Shown piece after piece: positions 30,245-39,197 of a stretch of DNA of 64,000 bases. Where the stretch lies: the NCBI RefSeq assembly GCF_009831575.1, contig NZ_WUUT01000001.1:62001-126000 (forward strand). Direction: 5' to 3'. The notes under the pieces are model-generated. The model was not told the origin of the DNA. It ran no database searches and worked only from the letters and a program-made list of their open reading frames with translations. The position numbers and the translations under genes are program-made. Each line of letters opens with the position of its first letter. The first letter of the stretch is position 1. Origin of the DNA: Halovenus carboxidivorans (GTDB lineage: Archaea > Halobacteriota > Halobacteria > Halobacteriales > Haloarculaceae).

Positions 30245-30811
30245 TCAGAAGGGCGCTTCGGGGTCAGTGCCGCGCTCTACCGTCGGTTCGGGAACCTCCG
30301 CGTCGGTTTCGACGGCGTCGATCTCGCCGGTCTCCTCGTACTGTCGTTCCATCTCGGCGAGTGCCTCGTTGACCGCCTCGCTCTGCTGGTGGGTCTCGGC
30401 GACGCGCACCCGGACGAGATCGTACCCGTGCCGGTCCGACAGCGCGTTCCACGCCCGGAAGGAGCCTTTCGTGAGCGTGTCGCTCTGCGGGCAGAACTCC
30501 GTGGTCGGGGAGAACTCCGCCCGAAGCACCGACGGGTCCTCGGCGTCGACGGCGTATCGATAGCCCGCGTCGGAGTGGCGCGTGTCCCGGTTCAACTTGG
30601 CGAGATTGTAGCCGAAGGTCATATCGTAGACGCCCCGCTCCTCGAAGATCTCGGCCGTGAGTCGGTGAAACTCGACGTGACGCCGCCCGTCGAGCACGTC
30701 GTGGCCCAGCAGAAACGATCCCGGCTCGGGGATGTGCTCGGGATCGAAACTGTCCTCGTCGGTGAACTCGGCCTCGTCGTCCCCGCCGATGATCGAACGG
30801 ATTCCTCTCAT
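30245..30811 (-). CDS. Conserved haloarchaeal-type protein of unknown function
   Basis: The 188-residue soluble acidic protein begins MRGIRSIIGGDDEAEF. Its core (HIPEPGSFLLGH, HVEFHRLTAEIFEERGVYDMTFGYNLAKLNRDTRH, TEFCPQSDTLTKGSFRAWNALSDRH) looks constrained rather than random, with an FCPQ motif near residue 120. The tail (VETDAEVPEPTVERGTDPEAPF) is likely disordered. The frame stays open upstream to 31087, but that part is antisense to the TRAM gene and lies beyond the promoter region, so I start at the MRG ATG. It is divergent from the TRAM-domain gene. I do not recognise the family. Confidence 0.7.
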   Translation of the reverse strand: MRGIRSIIGGDDEAEFTDEDSFDPEHIPEPGSFLLGHDVLDGRRHVEFHRLTAEIFEERGVYDMTFGYNLAKLNRDTRHSDAGYRYAVDAEDPSVLRAEFSPTTEFCPQSDTLTKGSFRAWNALSDRHGYDLVRVRVAETHQQSEAVNEALAEMERQYEETGEIDAVETDAEVPEPTVERGTDPEAPF

Positions 30812-30937
30812 ACCCGAATCCAGGGTTCGGATTCCGACAGCAGTTGTCCCGAACATATTCGAGCCGCTCGCGTCGGCTCGCGCACCCGTATTCCTGCAAA
30901 AATTAATGATAGTACCGCCCGAACAGGGAAGCAGTAC

Positions 30938-31360
30938 ATGGTGGAGATTCCTGACTCTCTGCAGAGTTTGTTCACCGCGACCGTCGAAGAGCACGAGGAT
31001 CGGTATTACGTCGAGATTCCGAACTCGGAGATCGAACACGAGGCGGCCGCGCCCGGCGAGACCTACCGAATCGCTGTACTCCCGCACGACGCACGGACAG
31101 ACGACCGCCCGGAACCCGACACCGAGCCCGACGAGTCGACCGCCGCGGAGCCTCGACCGGAACCGCCGGTCGACGAGGGGGAGGTCCGCACCGTCGAGGT
31201 CGAATCCGTCGGCGACCAGGGCGACGGCATCGCGAAAGTCGAACGCGGCTACGTCGTCATCGTCCCCGGTGCGGAACCGGGCGAACGACCGACCGTCGAG
31301 ATCGAACAGGTCAAACAGAACGTGGCCTTCGCCCGCGTCGTCGACGGACAGGCGGCCTGA
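30938..31360 (+). CDS. TRAM domain-containing protein
   Basis: The 140-residue protein ends with a TRAM domain (residues about 78-138: EVESVGDQGDGIAKVERGYVVIVPGAEPGERP), a beta-barrel that binds RNA, as in tRNA-modifying enzymes and small archaeal TRAM proteins. The first ~50 residues (MVEIPDSLQSLFTATVEEH) form a haloarchaeal N-terminal module seen in such proteins, linked by an acidic Pro/Glu-rich spacer. Single TRAM proteins of other archaea are reported to act as RNA chaperones in the cold (family knowledge). The frame is open further upstream, but AT-rich promoter-like sequence (around 30897-30910) lies between. Confidence 0.85.
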   Translation: MVEIPDSLQSLFTATVEEHEDRYYVEIPNSEIEHEAAAPGETYRIAVLPHDARTDDRPEPDTEPDESTAAEPRPEPPVDEGEVRTVEVESVGDQGDGIAKVERGYVVIVPGAEPGERPTVEIEQVKQNVAFARVVDGQAA

Positions 31361-31368
31361 GACGTTCG

Positions 31369-32829
31369 TTAGTACGTCCGTGCGAAGTAGGCGGTCTCCT
31401 CGGCTTCCTCACCGCAGATCGCACACTCGTCGTGGATCGGCTCTTCGTCGCGGTCCAGCGGTACCATCACGATTTCGGCCGCAATTGCCTCTTTGATCGG
31501 CTCCTCGCAGTCCTCGTCGCCACACCAGCCACACTTCACGTAGCCGCCGTGCTGACCGATGGTGCCGAGGATCTCCTCGCGGCTCTCGGCCTCGCGGGTT
31601 GCACCCTCCAGGGTCTCCTCGGCGCTGGCGTACAGTTTCGCGAAGATCGTCTCCAGATGCTCGTCGACGGTCTCGTCGAGGCCCTCCCGGTCGACGCTCT
31701 CGCTCTCGCCGTCCGGGCGGTGGACCAGCGTCGCGGTCCCCTCGTCGACCTCGTTGGGTCCGACCTCGATCCGCAGCGGGACGCCCTGTAGCTCCCACTC
31801 GTTGTACTTGAAACCGGGGTTGCGGTTCTCGCGGTCGTCCAGGTGGACCCGGACGCCCGCCTCCGCGAGCGTCTCCTCGATTTCGGCGGCGTAGTCGATG
31901 ACCGCCTCCTTGTTGTCCTCCTGCCAGATGGGGACGATGACGACCTGTTCGGGGGCGAGCGTCGGCGGCAGCACCAGCCCTTGATCGTCGCTGTGTGTCA
32001 TGATCAGCGCGCCCATCGCCCGCCAGGACAGCCCCCACGAGGTCGTGTGCGCGGTCTGGTCGTTCTGGTCCTCGTCGGCGTAGGTGATGTCGAAGGCCTC
32101 GGCGAAGGAGGTGCCCAGATAGTGGCTGGTCGCGCCCTGAACGCTCTTGCCGTCAGGCATCAGCGCCTCGATTGTCGTCGTCGTGTGTGCGCCGGGGAAC
32201 TTGTCGTGTTCGGGCTTGCGGCCGACCAGCGGCGGAATGGCGAGGACGTCTTCGTAGAGCCGCTGGTACTGCTCCAGTCGCGTCATCGTCTCGTCCCACG
32301 CGTCCTCCATGTCGCGGTGGGCGGTGTGGCCCTCCTGCCAGAGGAACTCCTTGGTCCGGAAGAAGGGCTTGGTCTCGGTCGCCTCCCACCGAACGACAGA
32401 ACACCACTGGTTGAGACGCATCGGCAGATCCCGATGCGAGCGGATCCACTGGGACATAAACGGCGCGATGATCGACTCGCTCGTGGGTCGGACCGCGAGT
32501 CGCTCCTCCAGTTCGTCGTACCCTCCGTGGGTCACCCACGCCACTTCCGGATCGAACCCCTCGACGATATCTTTCTCCCGTTCGAGATAGCTCTCGGGGA
32601 TAAACAGCGGAAAGTAGGCGTTCTGGACGCCGGTCTCCTTGAACCAGCCGTCGAGATAGTCCTGCATCCGTTCCCAGACCGCGTAGCCGCGGGGCTTGGT
32701 GACGATAAAGCCGCCCATCGGTGCGTAATCGGCCAACCCGGCCTTCTGGACGACCTCCGCGTACCAGTCGCCCGTGCTGTGTTCTTTCGACTCGGTGATC
32801 CCGAGTTCCTGGTGTGACTCCTCGCTCAT
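31369..32829 (-). CDS. proS: Prolyl-tRNA synthetase (archaeal/eukaryotic type)
   Basis: ProRS charges tRNA-Pro. The 486-residue class II enzyme has motif 2-like PMRLNQWCSVVRWEATETKPFFRTKEFLWQEGHTAH (about residues 137-172), motif 3-like SWGLSWRAMGALIMTHSDDQGL, and the anticodon-binding domain LPPTLAPEQVVIVPI. The C-terminal zinc-like region has CGWCGDEDCEE and CAICGEEAEET and ends in Tyr, the hallmark of the archaeal/eukaryotic form. ATG codons lie at 32838 and 32829; the latter fits the TATA box at 32851-32860. Confidence 0.95.
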   Translation of the reverse strand: MSEESHQELGITESKEHSTGDWYAEVVQKAGLADYAPMGGFIVTKPRGYAVWERMQDYLDGWFKETGVQNAYFPLFIPESYLEREKDIVEGFDPEVAWVTHGGYDELEERLAVRPTSESIIAPFMSQWIRSHRDLPMRLNQWCSVVRWEATETKPFFRTKEFLWQEGHTAHRDMEDAWDETMTRLEQYQRLYEDVLAIPPLVGRKPEHDKFPGAHTTTTIEALMPDGKSVQGATSHYLGTSFAEAFDITYADEDQNDQTAHTTSWGLSWRAMGALIMTHSDDQGLVLPPTLAPEQVVIVPIWQEDNKEAVIDYAAEIEETLAEAGVRVHLDDRENRNPGFKYNEWELQGVPLRIEVGPNEVDEGTATLVHRPDGESESVDREGLDETVDEHLETIFAKLYASAEETLEGATREAESREEILGTIGQHGGYVKCGWCGDEDCEEPIKEAIAAEIVMVPLDRDEEPIHDECAICGEEAEETAYFARTY

Positions 32830-32850
32830 ACCGCTCATTCACGCCGCCAC

Positions 32851-32860
32851 CAATAAACCA
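32851..32860 (-). promoter_or_regulatory. TATA box of proS
   Basis: The minus strand reads TGGTTTATTG, centred about 26 bases before the ATG at 32829. Confidence 0.6.
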
Positions 32861-32972
32861 ATGCTGTTTTGCTCCCCGACGGGCGGCCGAAAGATTTCCC
32901 GGCGAACTCTGTTGGAAAATTTACACAGCATTTATGTCTGCCAAGAGTCATGTTTCGGGTGAGGTGTCCACG

Positions 32973-33053
32973 ATGGATCTGGGCATCGACTCCGAGAACG
33001 GTTCGCTGTGGGAACGGCTCAAGCGACTGTTCAGCCGCGGTTCCGGAGACTGA
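32973..33053 (+). CDS. Possible small protein (26 aa)
   Basis: The ORF MDLGIDSENGSLWERLKRLFSRGSGD combines an acidic head, an amphipathic basic helix and a Gly/Ser tail, which is unlike the Arg/Ala/Pro composition of chance frames here. A purine-rich gtgaggtg lies about 7 bases before the ATG, and an AT-rich ttacacagcatttatg upstream could serve as promoter. An in-frame ATG at 32934 would give 39 residues. It is followed by a TCGAT-TTTT-ATCGA hairpin at 33085-33098 that could terminate transcription. Coding is uncertain. Confidence 0.4.
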   Translation: MDLGIDSENGSLWERLKRLFSRGSGD

Positions 33054-33152
33054 CGGAACCGCGCTCCGGAGTCGTCGCGTACCCTCGATTTTTATCGACA
33101 GATCGGTTCCGATCAGCACCGCGTCTCGACAGCGCCGCCGCTAGCCGAGCAG

Positions 33153-33176
33153 AAAAAAGACAGCGAGAACGCTGTC
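33153..33176 (-). terminator. Hairpin plus T-run terminator of aceA
   Basis: On the minus strand a perfect 7-bp stem, GACAGCG-TTCT-CGCTGTC, is followed immediately by a run of six T, starting about 25 bases after the isocitrate lyase stop. Confidence 0.6.
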
Positions 33177-33200
33177 TCGGAGAATCGTCAGTATCCGTCG

Positions 33201-34271
33201 TCAGTCGTCGTTGTCGCTGGTGATGACGGCTTCTTCCTCGTCGTCGCTGAAGCCGGCGGACTCCTCCTGTCGCTTCTTGGCTTCCGGATCGTACTGCGCC
33301 TCGATCTCCTGGAAGCGCGGGACGAAGGAGAGTTCGTGGTGGCTCTCGGTCGGGTGGCCGAGGTAGCGGTCTTCGAGGTCCCACTGGGCCTGTTCGTCGT
33401 TTTCGGCGATGTTCTTCATGTCCTCGTAGACGGCGTGTGCGCCACTGTGCAGGGCGTACAGCGTGATGAACTGGTACTTGTAACCGAGGTCGCCCAGCTC
33501 CTCGAACGTGAGCGGGTCCTCCTCCTCGCTCCAGGCGAACGAACTGGAGTAGTTGAACGCCAGTTTCAGATCGGGGTGGGTCTCGTGGATCTTCTCGGCG
33601 TACTTGACGGCGTCCTCGCGCGAGGGGTCCGGCATCTCGGGCCAGACCAGGTCGACGCCACAGTCGGCGTAGAGTCGACCGCGTTCGAGGTGTTCCTCCC
33701 AGTCACCGTTGGCCGAGCCGTAGGCGTCGGTCCGGGCGATGATGATGGTGTCGTCGTCCTGCTTGGCGTCGACCGCGGCGGAGAACCGCGCTTCGGCGTC
33801 CTCTCGCGAGATGATCTGCTTGCCGGCGATGTGACCGCAGCGTTTCGGCGTCGTCTGGTCCTCGATGTGGACCGCCGCGACGCCCGCTTTCTCGTACTCC
33901 CGGACCGCTCGGCGGACGTTGTGGATGCCACCGTAGCCGGTGTCACAGTCCGCGATGATCGGCAGGTTCGTCGCCTCGACCTGCCGCTTCGCGTTCTCGA
34001 CCATCTCTCGCATGTCGACCATCTCCAGATCCGGGAAGCCGAACTGGCCCAGCACCGTGGAGTAGCCGGACATGTAGACCGCATCGAGACCGGCCATCTC
34101 GGCCAGTCGCGCGTCGAGTGCGTGGTAGGTACCAGGCGCGAAGACGAAATCCTGGTTGTTCAGTTTGTCTCGCAGTTCTCGGGCCGCATCGTTGTCGACA
34201 TCACGGATGTAGGGATCCGTGCTCTGGACTCGGGACGCAACTTCGTCGATTCCGTCGTTATCTTGTGTCAT
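33201..34271 (-). CDS. aceA: Isocitrate lyase
   Basis: AceA splits isocitrate into glyoxylate and succinate, the first step of the glyoxylate bypass needed for growth on acetate or fatty acids. The 356-residue length matches the short haloarchaeal form. Motifs are [26 protein letters not shown] (about residues 46-71), [10 protein letters not shown] (about residue 105) and the active-site Cys in [10 protein letters not shown] (about residue 144), where the usual Lys-Lys-Cys is Lys-Arg-Cys. The C-terminus (residues ~325-356) is an acidic tail. Malate synthase is not in the window. The upstream 5' leader holds an inverted repeat (34286-34304). Confidence 0.94.
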   Translation of the reverse strand: MTQDNDGIDEVASRVQSTDPYIRDVDNDAARELRDKLNNQDFVFAPGTYHALDARLAEMAGLDAVYMSGYSTVLGQFGFPDLEMVDMREMVENAKRQVEATNLPIIADCDTGYGGIHNVRRAVREYEKAGVAAVHIEDQTTPKRCGHIAGKQIISREDAEARFSAAVDAKQDDDTIIIARTDAYGSANGDWEEHLERGRLYADCGVDLVWPEMPDPSREDAVKYAEKIHETHPDLKLAFNYSSSFAWSEEEDPLTFEELGDLGYKYQFITLYALHSGAHAVYEDMKNIAENDEQAQWDLEDRYLGHPTESHHELSFVPRFQEIEAQYDPEAKKRQEESAGFSDDEEEAVITSDNDD

Positions 34272-34285
34272 AGTTGGTATGTAGT

Positions 34286-34304
34286 GTCGCGTTTCAGGCG
34301 CGAC
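34286..34304 (-). repeat. Inverted repeat in the aceA leader
   Basis: A perfect 6-bp dyad GTCGCG-TTTCAGG-CGCGAC lies 15-33 bases before the aceA ATG. It is placed within the predicted 5' leader and could be an operator or an RNA hairpin. Confidence 0.45.
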
Positions 34305-34586
34305 TCGCTTGGCGTCTGTTCGGAATCGGTGCGAGTAGAAAAACGTTATGAAAGATCATGATAAATGGGCCTTATACTCTTTATTTGGGTCCGAGTGCCG
34401 TTCCTGTCGAACGTTGACATGGGGCGTTAGACGGCTGTTACCACGGGTTTTTGCCGGCGGTTCACATTCCGTTCGTCCGCAGGAATCGTCTCGTGGTGAG
34501 ACGCGTCCGCCATCTCGATAGCAGGGCCGTTCCGGACGATTCGTCGTATCGTAGCGTCCGACTCGCCTGCACCCGTCGAAAGCACC

Positions 34587-34594
34587 GTTTAAGT
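34587..34594 (+). promoter_or_regulatory. TATA box of ilvD
   Basis: gtttaagt is centred about 28 bases before the ATG at 34618. Confidence 0.55.
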
Positions 34595-34617
34595 TCGCCG
34601 GGTGCCACCGAGGAACT

Positions 34618-36354
34618 ATGAGCAGCGACGAGGAGCCATCCGAGGAGTTCCGCTACGAGAAGGATCCGGACCTGCCGAGCAACGAGGTGACACAGGGGGC
34701 CGACAAGGCCCCGCACCGCGCGATGTTCCGGGCGATGGGCTACGACGACGAGGACCTCTCCGCGCCGATGATCGGCATCGCCAACCCGGCCGCGGACATC
34801 ACCCCCTGTAACGTCCACCTCGACGACGTGGCAGACGCCGCCTACGAGGGCGTCGACGACGCCGGCGGGATGCCAATCGAGTTCGGGACGATCACCATCT
34901 CCGACGCGATTTCGATGGGAACGGAGGGGATGCGCGCCTCGCTGATCTCCCGGGAGATCATCGCCGACTCGGTCGAACTCGTCGCCTTCGGCGAGCGGAT
35001 GGACGGACTGGTCACCATCGGCGGCTGTGACAAGAACATGCCGGGGATGATGATGGCCTCGATCCGCGCGGATCTGCCGAGTGTCTTCCTCTACGGCGGG
35101 TCGATCATGCCCGGCGAACACGACGGCCGCGAGATCACGATCCAGAACGTCTTCGAGGGGGTCGGAGCCGTCGCCGACGGCGACATGTCCCCGGAAGAAC
35201 TCGACGAGATGGAGCGCAACGCCTGCCCGGGTGCCGGCTCCTGTGGCGGCATGTTCACCGCCAACACGATGGCCTCCATCTCGGAGGCGCTCGGCTTCTC
35301 GCCGCTCGGCAGCGCCTCGCCCCCGGCGGAGGACGAGGCCCGCTACGCGGAGGCTCGCCGCGCGGGCGAACTCGCAATCGAGGCCATCGAAGCCCAGCGC
35401 AAACCCTCCGATTTCCTCTCCCGGGAGTCCTTCGAGAACGCCATCGCCCTGCAGGTCGCCGTCGGCGGATCGACAAACGCCGTGTTGCACCTGCTCGCGC
35501 TGGCCGCGGAGGCGGGGGTCGACCTCGACATCGAGACGTTCAACGAGATCAGCGCGCGCACGCCCAAAATCGCCAACCTCCAGCCCGGCGGCGAGCGCGT
35601 GATGAACGACCTCCACGAGGTCGGCGGCGTGCCGGTCGTCCTGCGGGAACTGCTCGACGCCGACCTGCTACACGGCGACGCGCTGACGGTGACCGGCGAC
35701 ACCATCGCCGAGGCGGTCGAACGGATCGACCCGCCGGCAATCGAGGATCTTGACGCGGACTTCCTGCACACGGTCGAGGACCCGATCCACGAACGCGGCG
35801 CGATCCGTATTCTCACGGGCAATCTCGCGCCCGACGGCGCGGTCATCAAGATCACCGGCGAGGACCACCTCCGCCACGAGGGCCCGGTCCGGGTCTTCGA
35901 GCGCGAGGAGGACGCCATGGAGTACGTCCAGGAGGGTAACGTCGAGTCCGGCGACGTGATCTGCATCCGAAACGAGGGGCCGCGGGGCGGCCCCGGGATG
36001 CGGGAGATGCTCGGAGTCACCTCTGCCGTCGCGGGCCAGGGTCACGCCGAGGACGTTGCGCTGTTCACCGACGGCCGCTTCTCGGGTGCGACCCGCGGCT
36101 TCTCCATCGGCCACGTCGCGCCGGAAGCCTACGTCGGCGGTCCGATCGCCGCGCTGGAAGACGGCGATACCGTCACCATCGATATCGACGAACTGGAGCT
36201 GTCGGTCGACCTCTCCGACGAGGAAATCGAGAATCGTCTCGACGACTACGACACGGAGCCGGCGTACGACAACGGCGTGCTGGCGAAGTACGTCCGGGAC
36301 TTCGGGTCGGCGGCAAACGGTGCGGTGACGAATCCGGGCGCGCAGTGGGACTGA
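34618..36354 (+). CDS. ilvD: Dihydroxy-acid dehydratase
   Basis: IlvD dehydrates 2,3-dihydroxy acids in the penultimate step of valine and isoleucine synthesis and uses an Fe-S cluster. The 578 residues show the iron-sulfur cysteines in CNVHLDD (about residue 64), [12 protein letters not shown] (about residue 137) and [17 protein letters not shown] (about residues 202-218), plus the C-terminal [20 protein letters not shown] (about residues 482-501). Length is standard. It is monocistronic here; ilvBNC and leuABCD are not in the window. A TATA box at 34587-34594 supports the start. Confidence 0.97.
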   Translation: MSSDEEPSEEFRYEKDPDLPSNEVTQGADKAPHRAMFRAMGYDDEDLSAPMIGIANPAADITPCNVHLDDVADAAYEGVDDAGGMPIEFGTITISDAISMGTEGMRASLISREIIADSVELVAFGERMDGLVTIGGCDKNMPGMMMASIRADLPSVFLYGGSIMPGEHDGREITIQNVFEGVGAVADGDMSPEELDEMERNACPGAGSCGGMFTANTMASISEALGFSPLGSASPPAEDEARYAEARRAGELAIEAIEAQRKPSDFLSRESFENAIALQVAVGGSTNAVLHLLALAAEAGVDLDIETFNEISARTPKIANLQPGGERVMNDLHEVGGVPVVLRELLDADLLHGDALTVTGDTIAEAVERIDPPAIEDLDADFLHTVEDPIHERGAIRILTGNLAPDGAVIKITGEDHLRHEGPVRVFEREEDAMEYVQEGNVESGDVICIRNEGPRGGPGMREMLGVTSAVAGQGHAEDVALFTDGRFSGATRGFSIGHVAPEAYVGGPIAALEDGDTVTIDIDELELSVDLSDEEIENRLDDYDTEPAYDNGVLAKYVRDFGSAANGAVTNPGAQWD

Positions 36355-36405
36355 CCGAGAGCCAGCGGTTCGGCTCGGACTGACTCTTTTCGAGGCACCA
36401 GCGAT

Positions 36406-37323
36406 TCACTCGACGGTCGCCGCGAGCACGAAATCCGGGTGGTCCGCAATCTCGACGTGGTGAGCGGCCCCGTCGGAGACGTACCGCGCCGTCTCGGGGA
36501 TCAGCACCCGCGTCGTCTCGGCGCCTCGCTCGGCGGCGTCGGCGGCGATCGCGTCGAGCAGTCGGCCGGCCGCCTCGGTGTCGGCCCACGCTCCGAGGCC
36601 GTACTCCGCAAGCCGCTGGGTGCCGTCGTCGGTCTCCTGGTCCTCGACGCGGGTGAGATAAGACAGCGCTCGCGTCCCGTTCTCCCCGCCGACGGTCAGC
36701 AGGCGGTCGTCGTCGGCGGCCTCGGCGAGTATCGACGGCGTCAGTTCTCGCAGCGCCCACGACTCCACGGGATCGAGCGCCAGCCCGCGGAGGTGGTCCC
36801 GCGCGCCGCTCGCCGTCCAGTACGTCCAGGCGGCGTCGGGGCTACCGCGGTAGCTGTCGAGGTCGTCGACGGCGGCGCCGTCCGGTTCGGGATGGAGCCA
36901 CCGGAACTCCGTCGTCGGCTCGTAGCCCAGCGCGCGGGACTGGCCGAGTCCGGCCTGATTCCAGGAGAAGACCATGTTCCGGACCACAGTTGCGCCGCGG
37001 TCGCGCGCCCACGCGAACAGTCGGTCGTTGATCGCCCGGCCGATCCCCTCGCCGCGAAAGTCCGGGTTGACGCGCATTCCCTGTGCCCAGCCCTCTCGCG
37101 AGGACAGCAACACGACCTGTGCGATCCCGGCGATCTGGTCGCCCGCGTCGGCGACGATCGTCTGTCTCCGGTCGCCGCCGATCCACTCGTGATAGACGTC
37201 GGGCAGGTAATCCGAGACCTCGACATCGAGATCGGACCAGGTCTGTTCGGTGAACGCGACGACCCCCTCGTAATCGTCCTCGGTCGCCGGACGGTACTCG
37301 ATCTCCGCTGTCGAACGCGACAT
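36406..37323 (-). CDS. GNAT-family N-acetyltransferase
   Basis: The 305 residues contain an N-terminal GNAT domain (residues ~10-150) with the acetyl-CoA pyrophosphate loop in GMRVNPDFRGEGIGRAIN (about residues 92-109), preceded by the IAGIAQVVLL strand, and a C-terminal region (about 200-300) ending RVLIPETARYVSDGAAHH that looks like a second, degenerate GNAT half. It transfers an acetyl group to an unknown amine. It is convergent with ilvD and has no obvious operon partner. Confidence 0.83.
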   Translation of the reverse strand: MSRSTAEIEYRPATEDDYEGVVAFTEQTWSDLDVEVSDYLPDVYHEWIGGDRRQTIVADAGDQIAGIAQVVLLSSREGWAQGMRVNPDFRGEGIGRAINDRLFAWARDRGATVVRNMVFSWNQAGLGQSRALGYEPTTEFRWLHPEPDGAAVDDLDSYRGSPDAAWTYWTASGARDHLRGLALDPVESWALRELTPSILAEAADDDRLLTVGGENGTRALSYLTRVEDQETDDGTQRLAEYGLGAWADTEAAGRLLDAIAADAAERGAETTRVLIPETARYVSDGAAHHVEIADHPDFVLAATVE

Positions 37324-37424
37324 ACCGGCGGTACGGTCGGGCGAGACTTGAAACCGACTTTCCCCCAGCGTTTCTGGTAATCCGAACGGAAAGACAGGAC
37401 GAGAGATATTTTCGGCCAGTACCG

Positions 37425-37437
37425 ATTTATAATATAA
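37425..37437 (+). promoter_or_regulatory. TATA box of the second membrane histidine kinase gene
   Basis: atttataatataa is centred about 27 bases before the ATG at 37458. Confidence 0.7.
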
Positions 37438-37457
37438 TCATCTAACGGACTAATCGG

Positions 37458-39197
37458 ATGTGGGAACCGACGACTGAGTTTGCCGTTCTCCAACTGTTCT
37501 TGCTCGGCGGCCTGTGTGTCTCTGCTGGATTTCTCGGCTACTGTCTACAGCACCGGGAGAAACGCGGCGTCACCTCCCTCGTCGTGCTGTTCACCGGAGT
37601 CGGCATCTGGATCCTCTCGGAGTTGATCCAGATCCAACTCCGGGGTGCCCCGTACGCAGGATTCGGGATGGCCGTCCGGATTCTCGGCATCGAGGTGACC
37701 GTCGTCGGTATGCTGTTTCTGGGTCTCGAATACACGGGTCGTGAGCGGTATCTCGACTGGCGACTCGCCGCGCTGTGTTCGGTCGTCCCGATCATCGAAG
37801 TGGCGCTGGCGCTGTTCCCGTCACGGGCGGTCCTGTTCGAGACGCGGCTCAACGACGCCGTCCCGTGGGGGTACGAACTGATCCAGACGCCGCTGTTTCT
37901 CGCTCACACGGCCTACTCCTACCTGTTCATCTTCGTCAGCCTCGGTCTGCTCGCCGCGATGATGCTCCGGGCGAACACCGGCTACCGCAGACAGCTCGCC
38001 GCGGTCTTCGTCGCCATCCTCTTTCCGACCGCCGTCAACGTCGCCTTTCATTTCGGTCTCTCGCCGTTCGATCTCACGCCGGTGAGTTTCGTCGGCACGG
38101 CCGCAGTGTTGATGTTCGCGACCTTTCGCCTCCGTCTGCTCGATACCATCCCCGTAGCGCGACAGACGGTACTCGAGGAGATGGAGGACATGGTGGTCGT
38201 CCTCGACGAAGACAACGACATCATCACCACAAACAGCGCGGCACGCCGGCAGTTCGGCCTCGACTCCTCGCCGGCCGGCCAGTCCGCGAGCGAACTGTTC
38301 GGCCCCGAGGCGGTCGATCAGATCATCTCGGAGGACGACCAGCAACTCGATCTCACGGTCGACGGCGAGACGCGCGTAATCAACGTCAGCAGTTCGCCGA
38401 TCACGGACTACCGCGACAATCTCCTCGCGCGTGTCGTCGTCTGCCGGGATATCACCGAACAGCGCGAGCAGGAACGACGGCTCCGCCGACGCGAGGAGGA
38501 ACTCGAACTGCTCAAAGACCTCCAGAGCCGGTTTCTGCGCCACAACCTGCGCAACGAACTGAACGTCGTCCGGGCCAACGCAGAACTGCTCGCAGACATG
38601 GACGACCCCCAGCAGCGCGCCCGCTACGAGACCATCGTCGAAAAAACCGACCGGATTCTCGACTGGAGCGCCAAAGCGCGGCTCATCGAACAACTGATCG
38701 AGACCGATAACCGGATCACCTGTGATCTCTCCGAGCAGATCGACTCCCTGCTCGCGGATCTTCGCGATGCCTATCCGGAGGTGAGCTTCGAGTTCGAGAC
38801 CGACCGCCCCGCAACGGTGGCTGCGGCCCCGCAGATCAGCCACGCGCTCCGAAACGTCCTCGACAACGCCGCTCGATACAACACCGCCACAGAGCCTCGG
38901 GTCCGGATCAGTATCGACCGGGACGGTGACGGGATCTGTCTTCAGATCGCGGACAACGGCCCCGGTATCGACCGCCACGAGATCGAAGCCCTGCGGGACG
39001 AGCGGGAGACCCAACTCCGCCACGGCACCGGCCTCGGCCTGTGGCTGGTCTACTGGGTGATGGACAAATCCGACGGCGACCTCTCCTTCGAGGTCGACGA
39101 CGGCACGACCGTGATCCTCACCTTCGAGCCTGCAGAGCGAGAAGCGCCGCCTGCCGCCGACAAACAGCCGCTGACCGCCGACGGCGGCGAACAGTGA
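37458..39197 (+). CDS. Membrane histidine kinase (7TM sensor-PAS-kinase)
   Basis: The 579 residues have the same plan as the kinase at 22490-24109: seven hydrophobic helices (about residues 10-230), a PAS domain (VVLDEDNDIITTNSAARRQFGL, about residues 250-340, ending TEQREQERRLRRREEELE), the phospho-acceptor helix LRHNLRNELNVVRANAELL (His at about residue 362) and an ATPase domain with VLDNAARYNT, IADNGPGID and HGTGLGLW motifs. A charged coiled-coil linker separates PAS from the kinase. No response regulator is adjacent. It ends one base before the convergent hydrolase gene. Confidence 0.9.
   Translation: MWEPTTEFAVLQLFLLGGLCVSAGFLGYCLQHREKRGVTSLVVLFTGVGIWILSELIQIQLRGAPYAGFGMAVRILGIEVTVVGMLFLGLEYTGRERYLDWRLAALCSVVPIIEVALALFPSRAVLFETRLNDAVPWGYELIQTPLFLAHTAYSYLFIFVSLGLLAAMMLRANTGYRRQLAAVFVAILFPTAVNVAFHFGLSPFDLTPVSFVGTAAVLMFATFRLRLLDTIPVARQTVLEEMEDMVVVLDEDNDIITTNSAARRQFGLDSSPAGQSASELFGPEAVDQIISEDDQQLDLTVDGETRVINVSSSPITDYRDNLLARVVVCRDITEQREQERRLRRREEELELLKDLQSRFLRHNLRNELNVVRANAELLADMDDPQQRARYETIVEKTDRILDWSAKARLIEQLIETDNRITCDLSEQIDSLLADLRDAYPEVSFEFETDRPATVAAAPQISHALRNVLDNAARYNTATEPRVRISIDRDGDGICLQIADNGPGIDRHEIEALRDERETQLRHGTGLGLWLVYWVMDKSDGDLSFEVDDGTTVILTFEPAEREAPPAADKQPLTADGGEQ

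Larger units (their letters stand above)
34272..34617. other. Intergenic region between aceA and ilvD
   Basis: This 346-base region holds divergent promoters. Near aceA is the inverted repeat GTCGCG-N7-CGCGAC (34286-34304). An AT-rich block around 34340-34390, with palindromic ATCATGAT near 34356, probably carries the aceA TATA box, implying a leader of roughly 50-70 bases. Near ilvD, gtttaagt at 34587-34594 is a TATA box. The part from 34395 to 34580 shows no gene that I can support. Confidence 0.5.

Noticed and set aside
34395-34580. Possible structured RNA between aceA and ilvD
   Set aside because: No convincing stem set, no tRNA-like features, and no terminator in the expected place.
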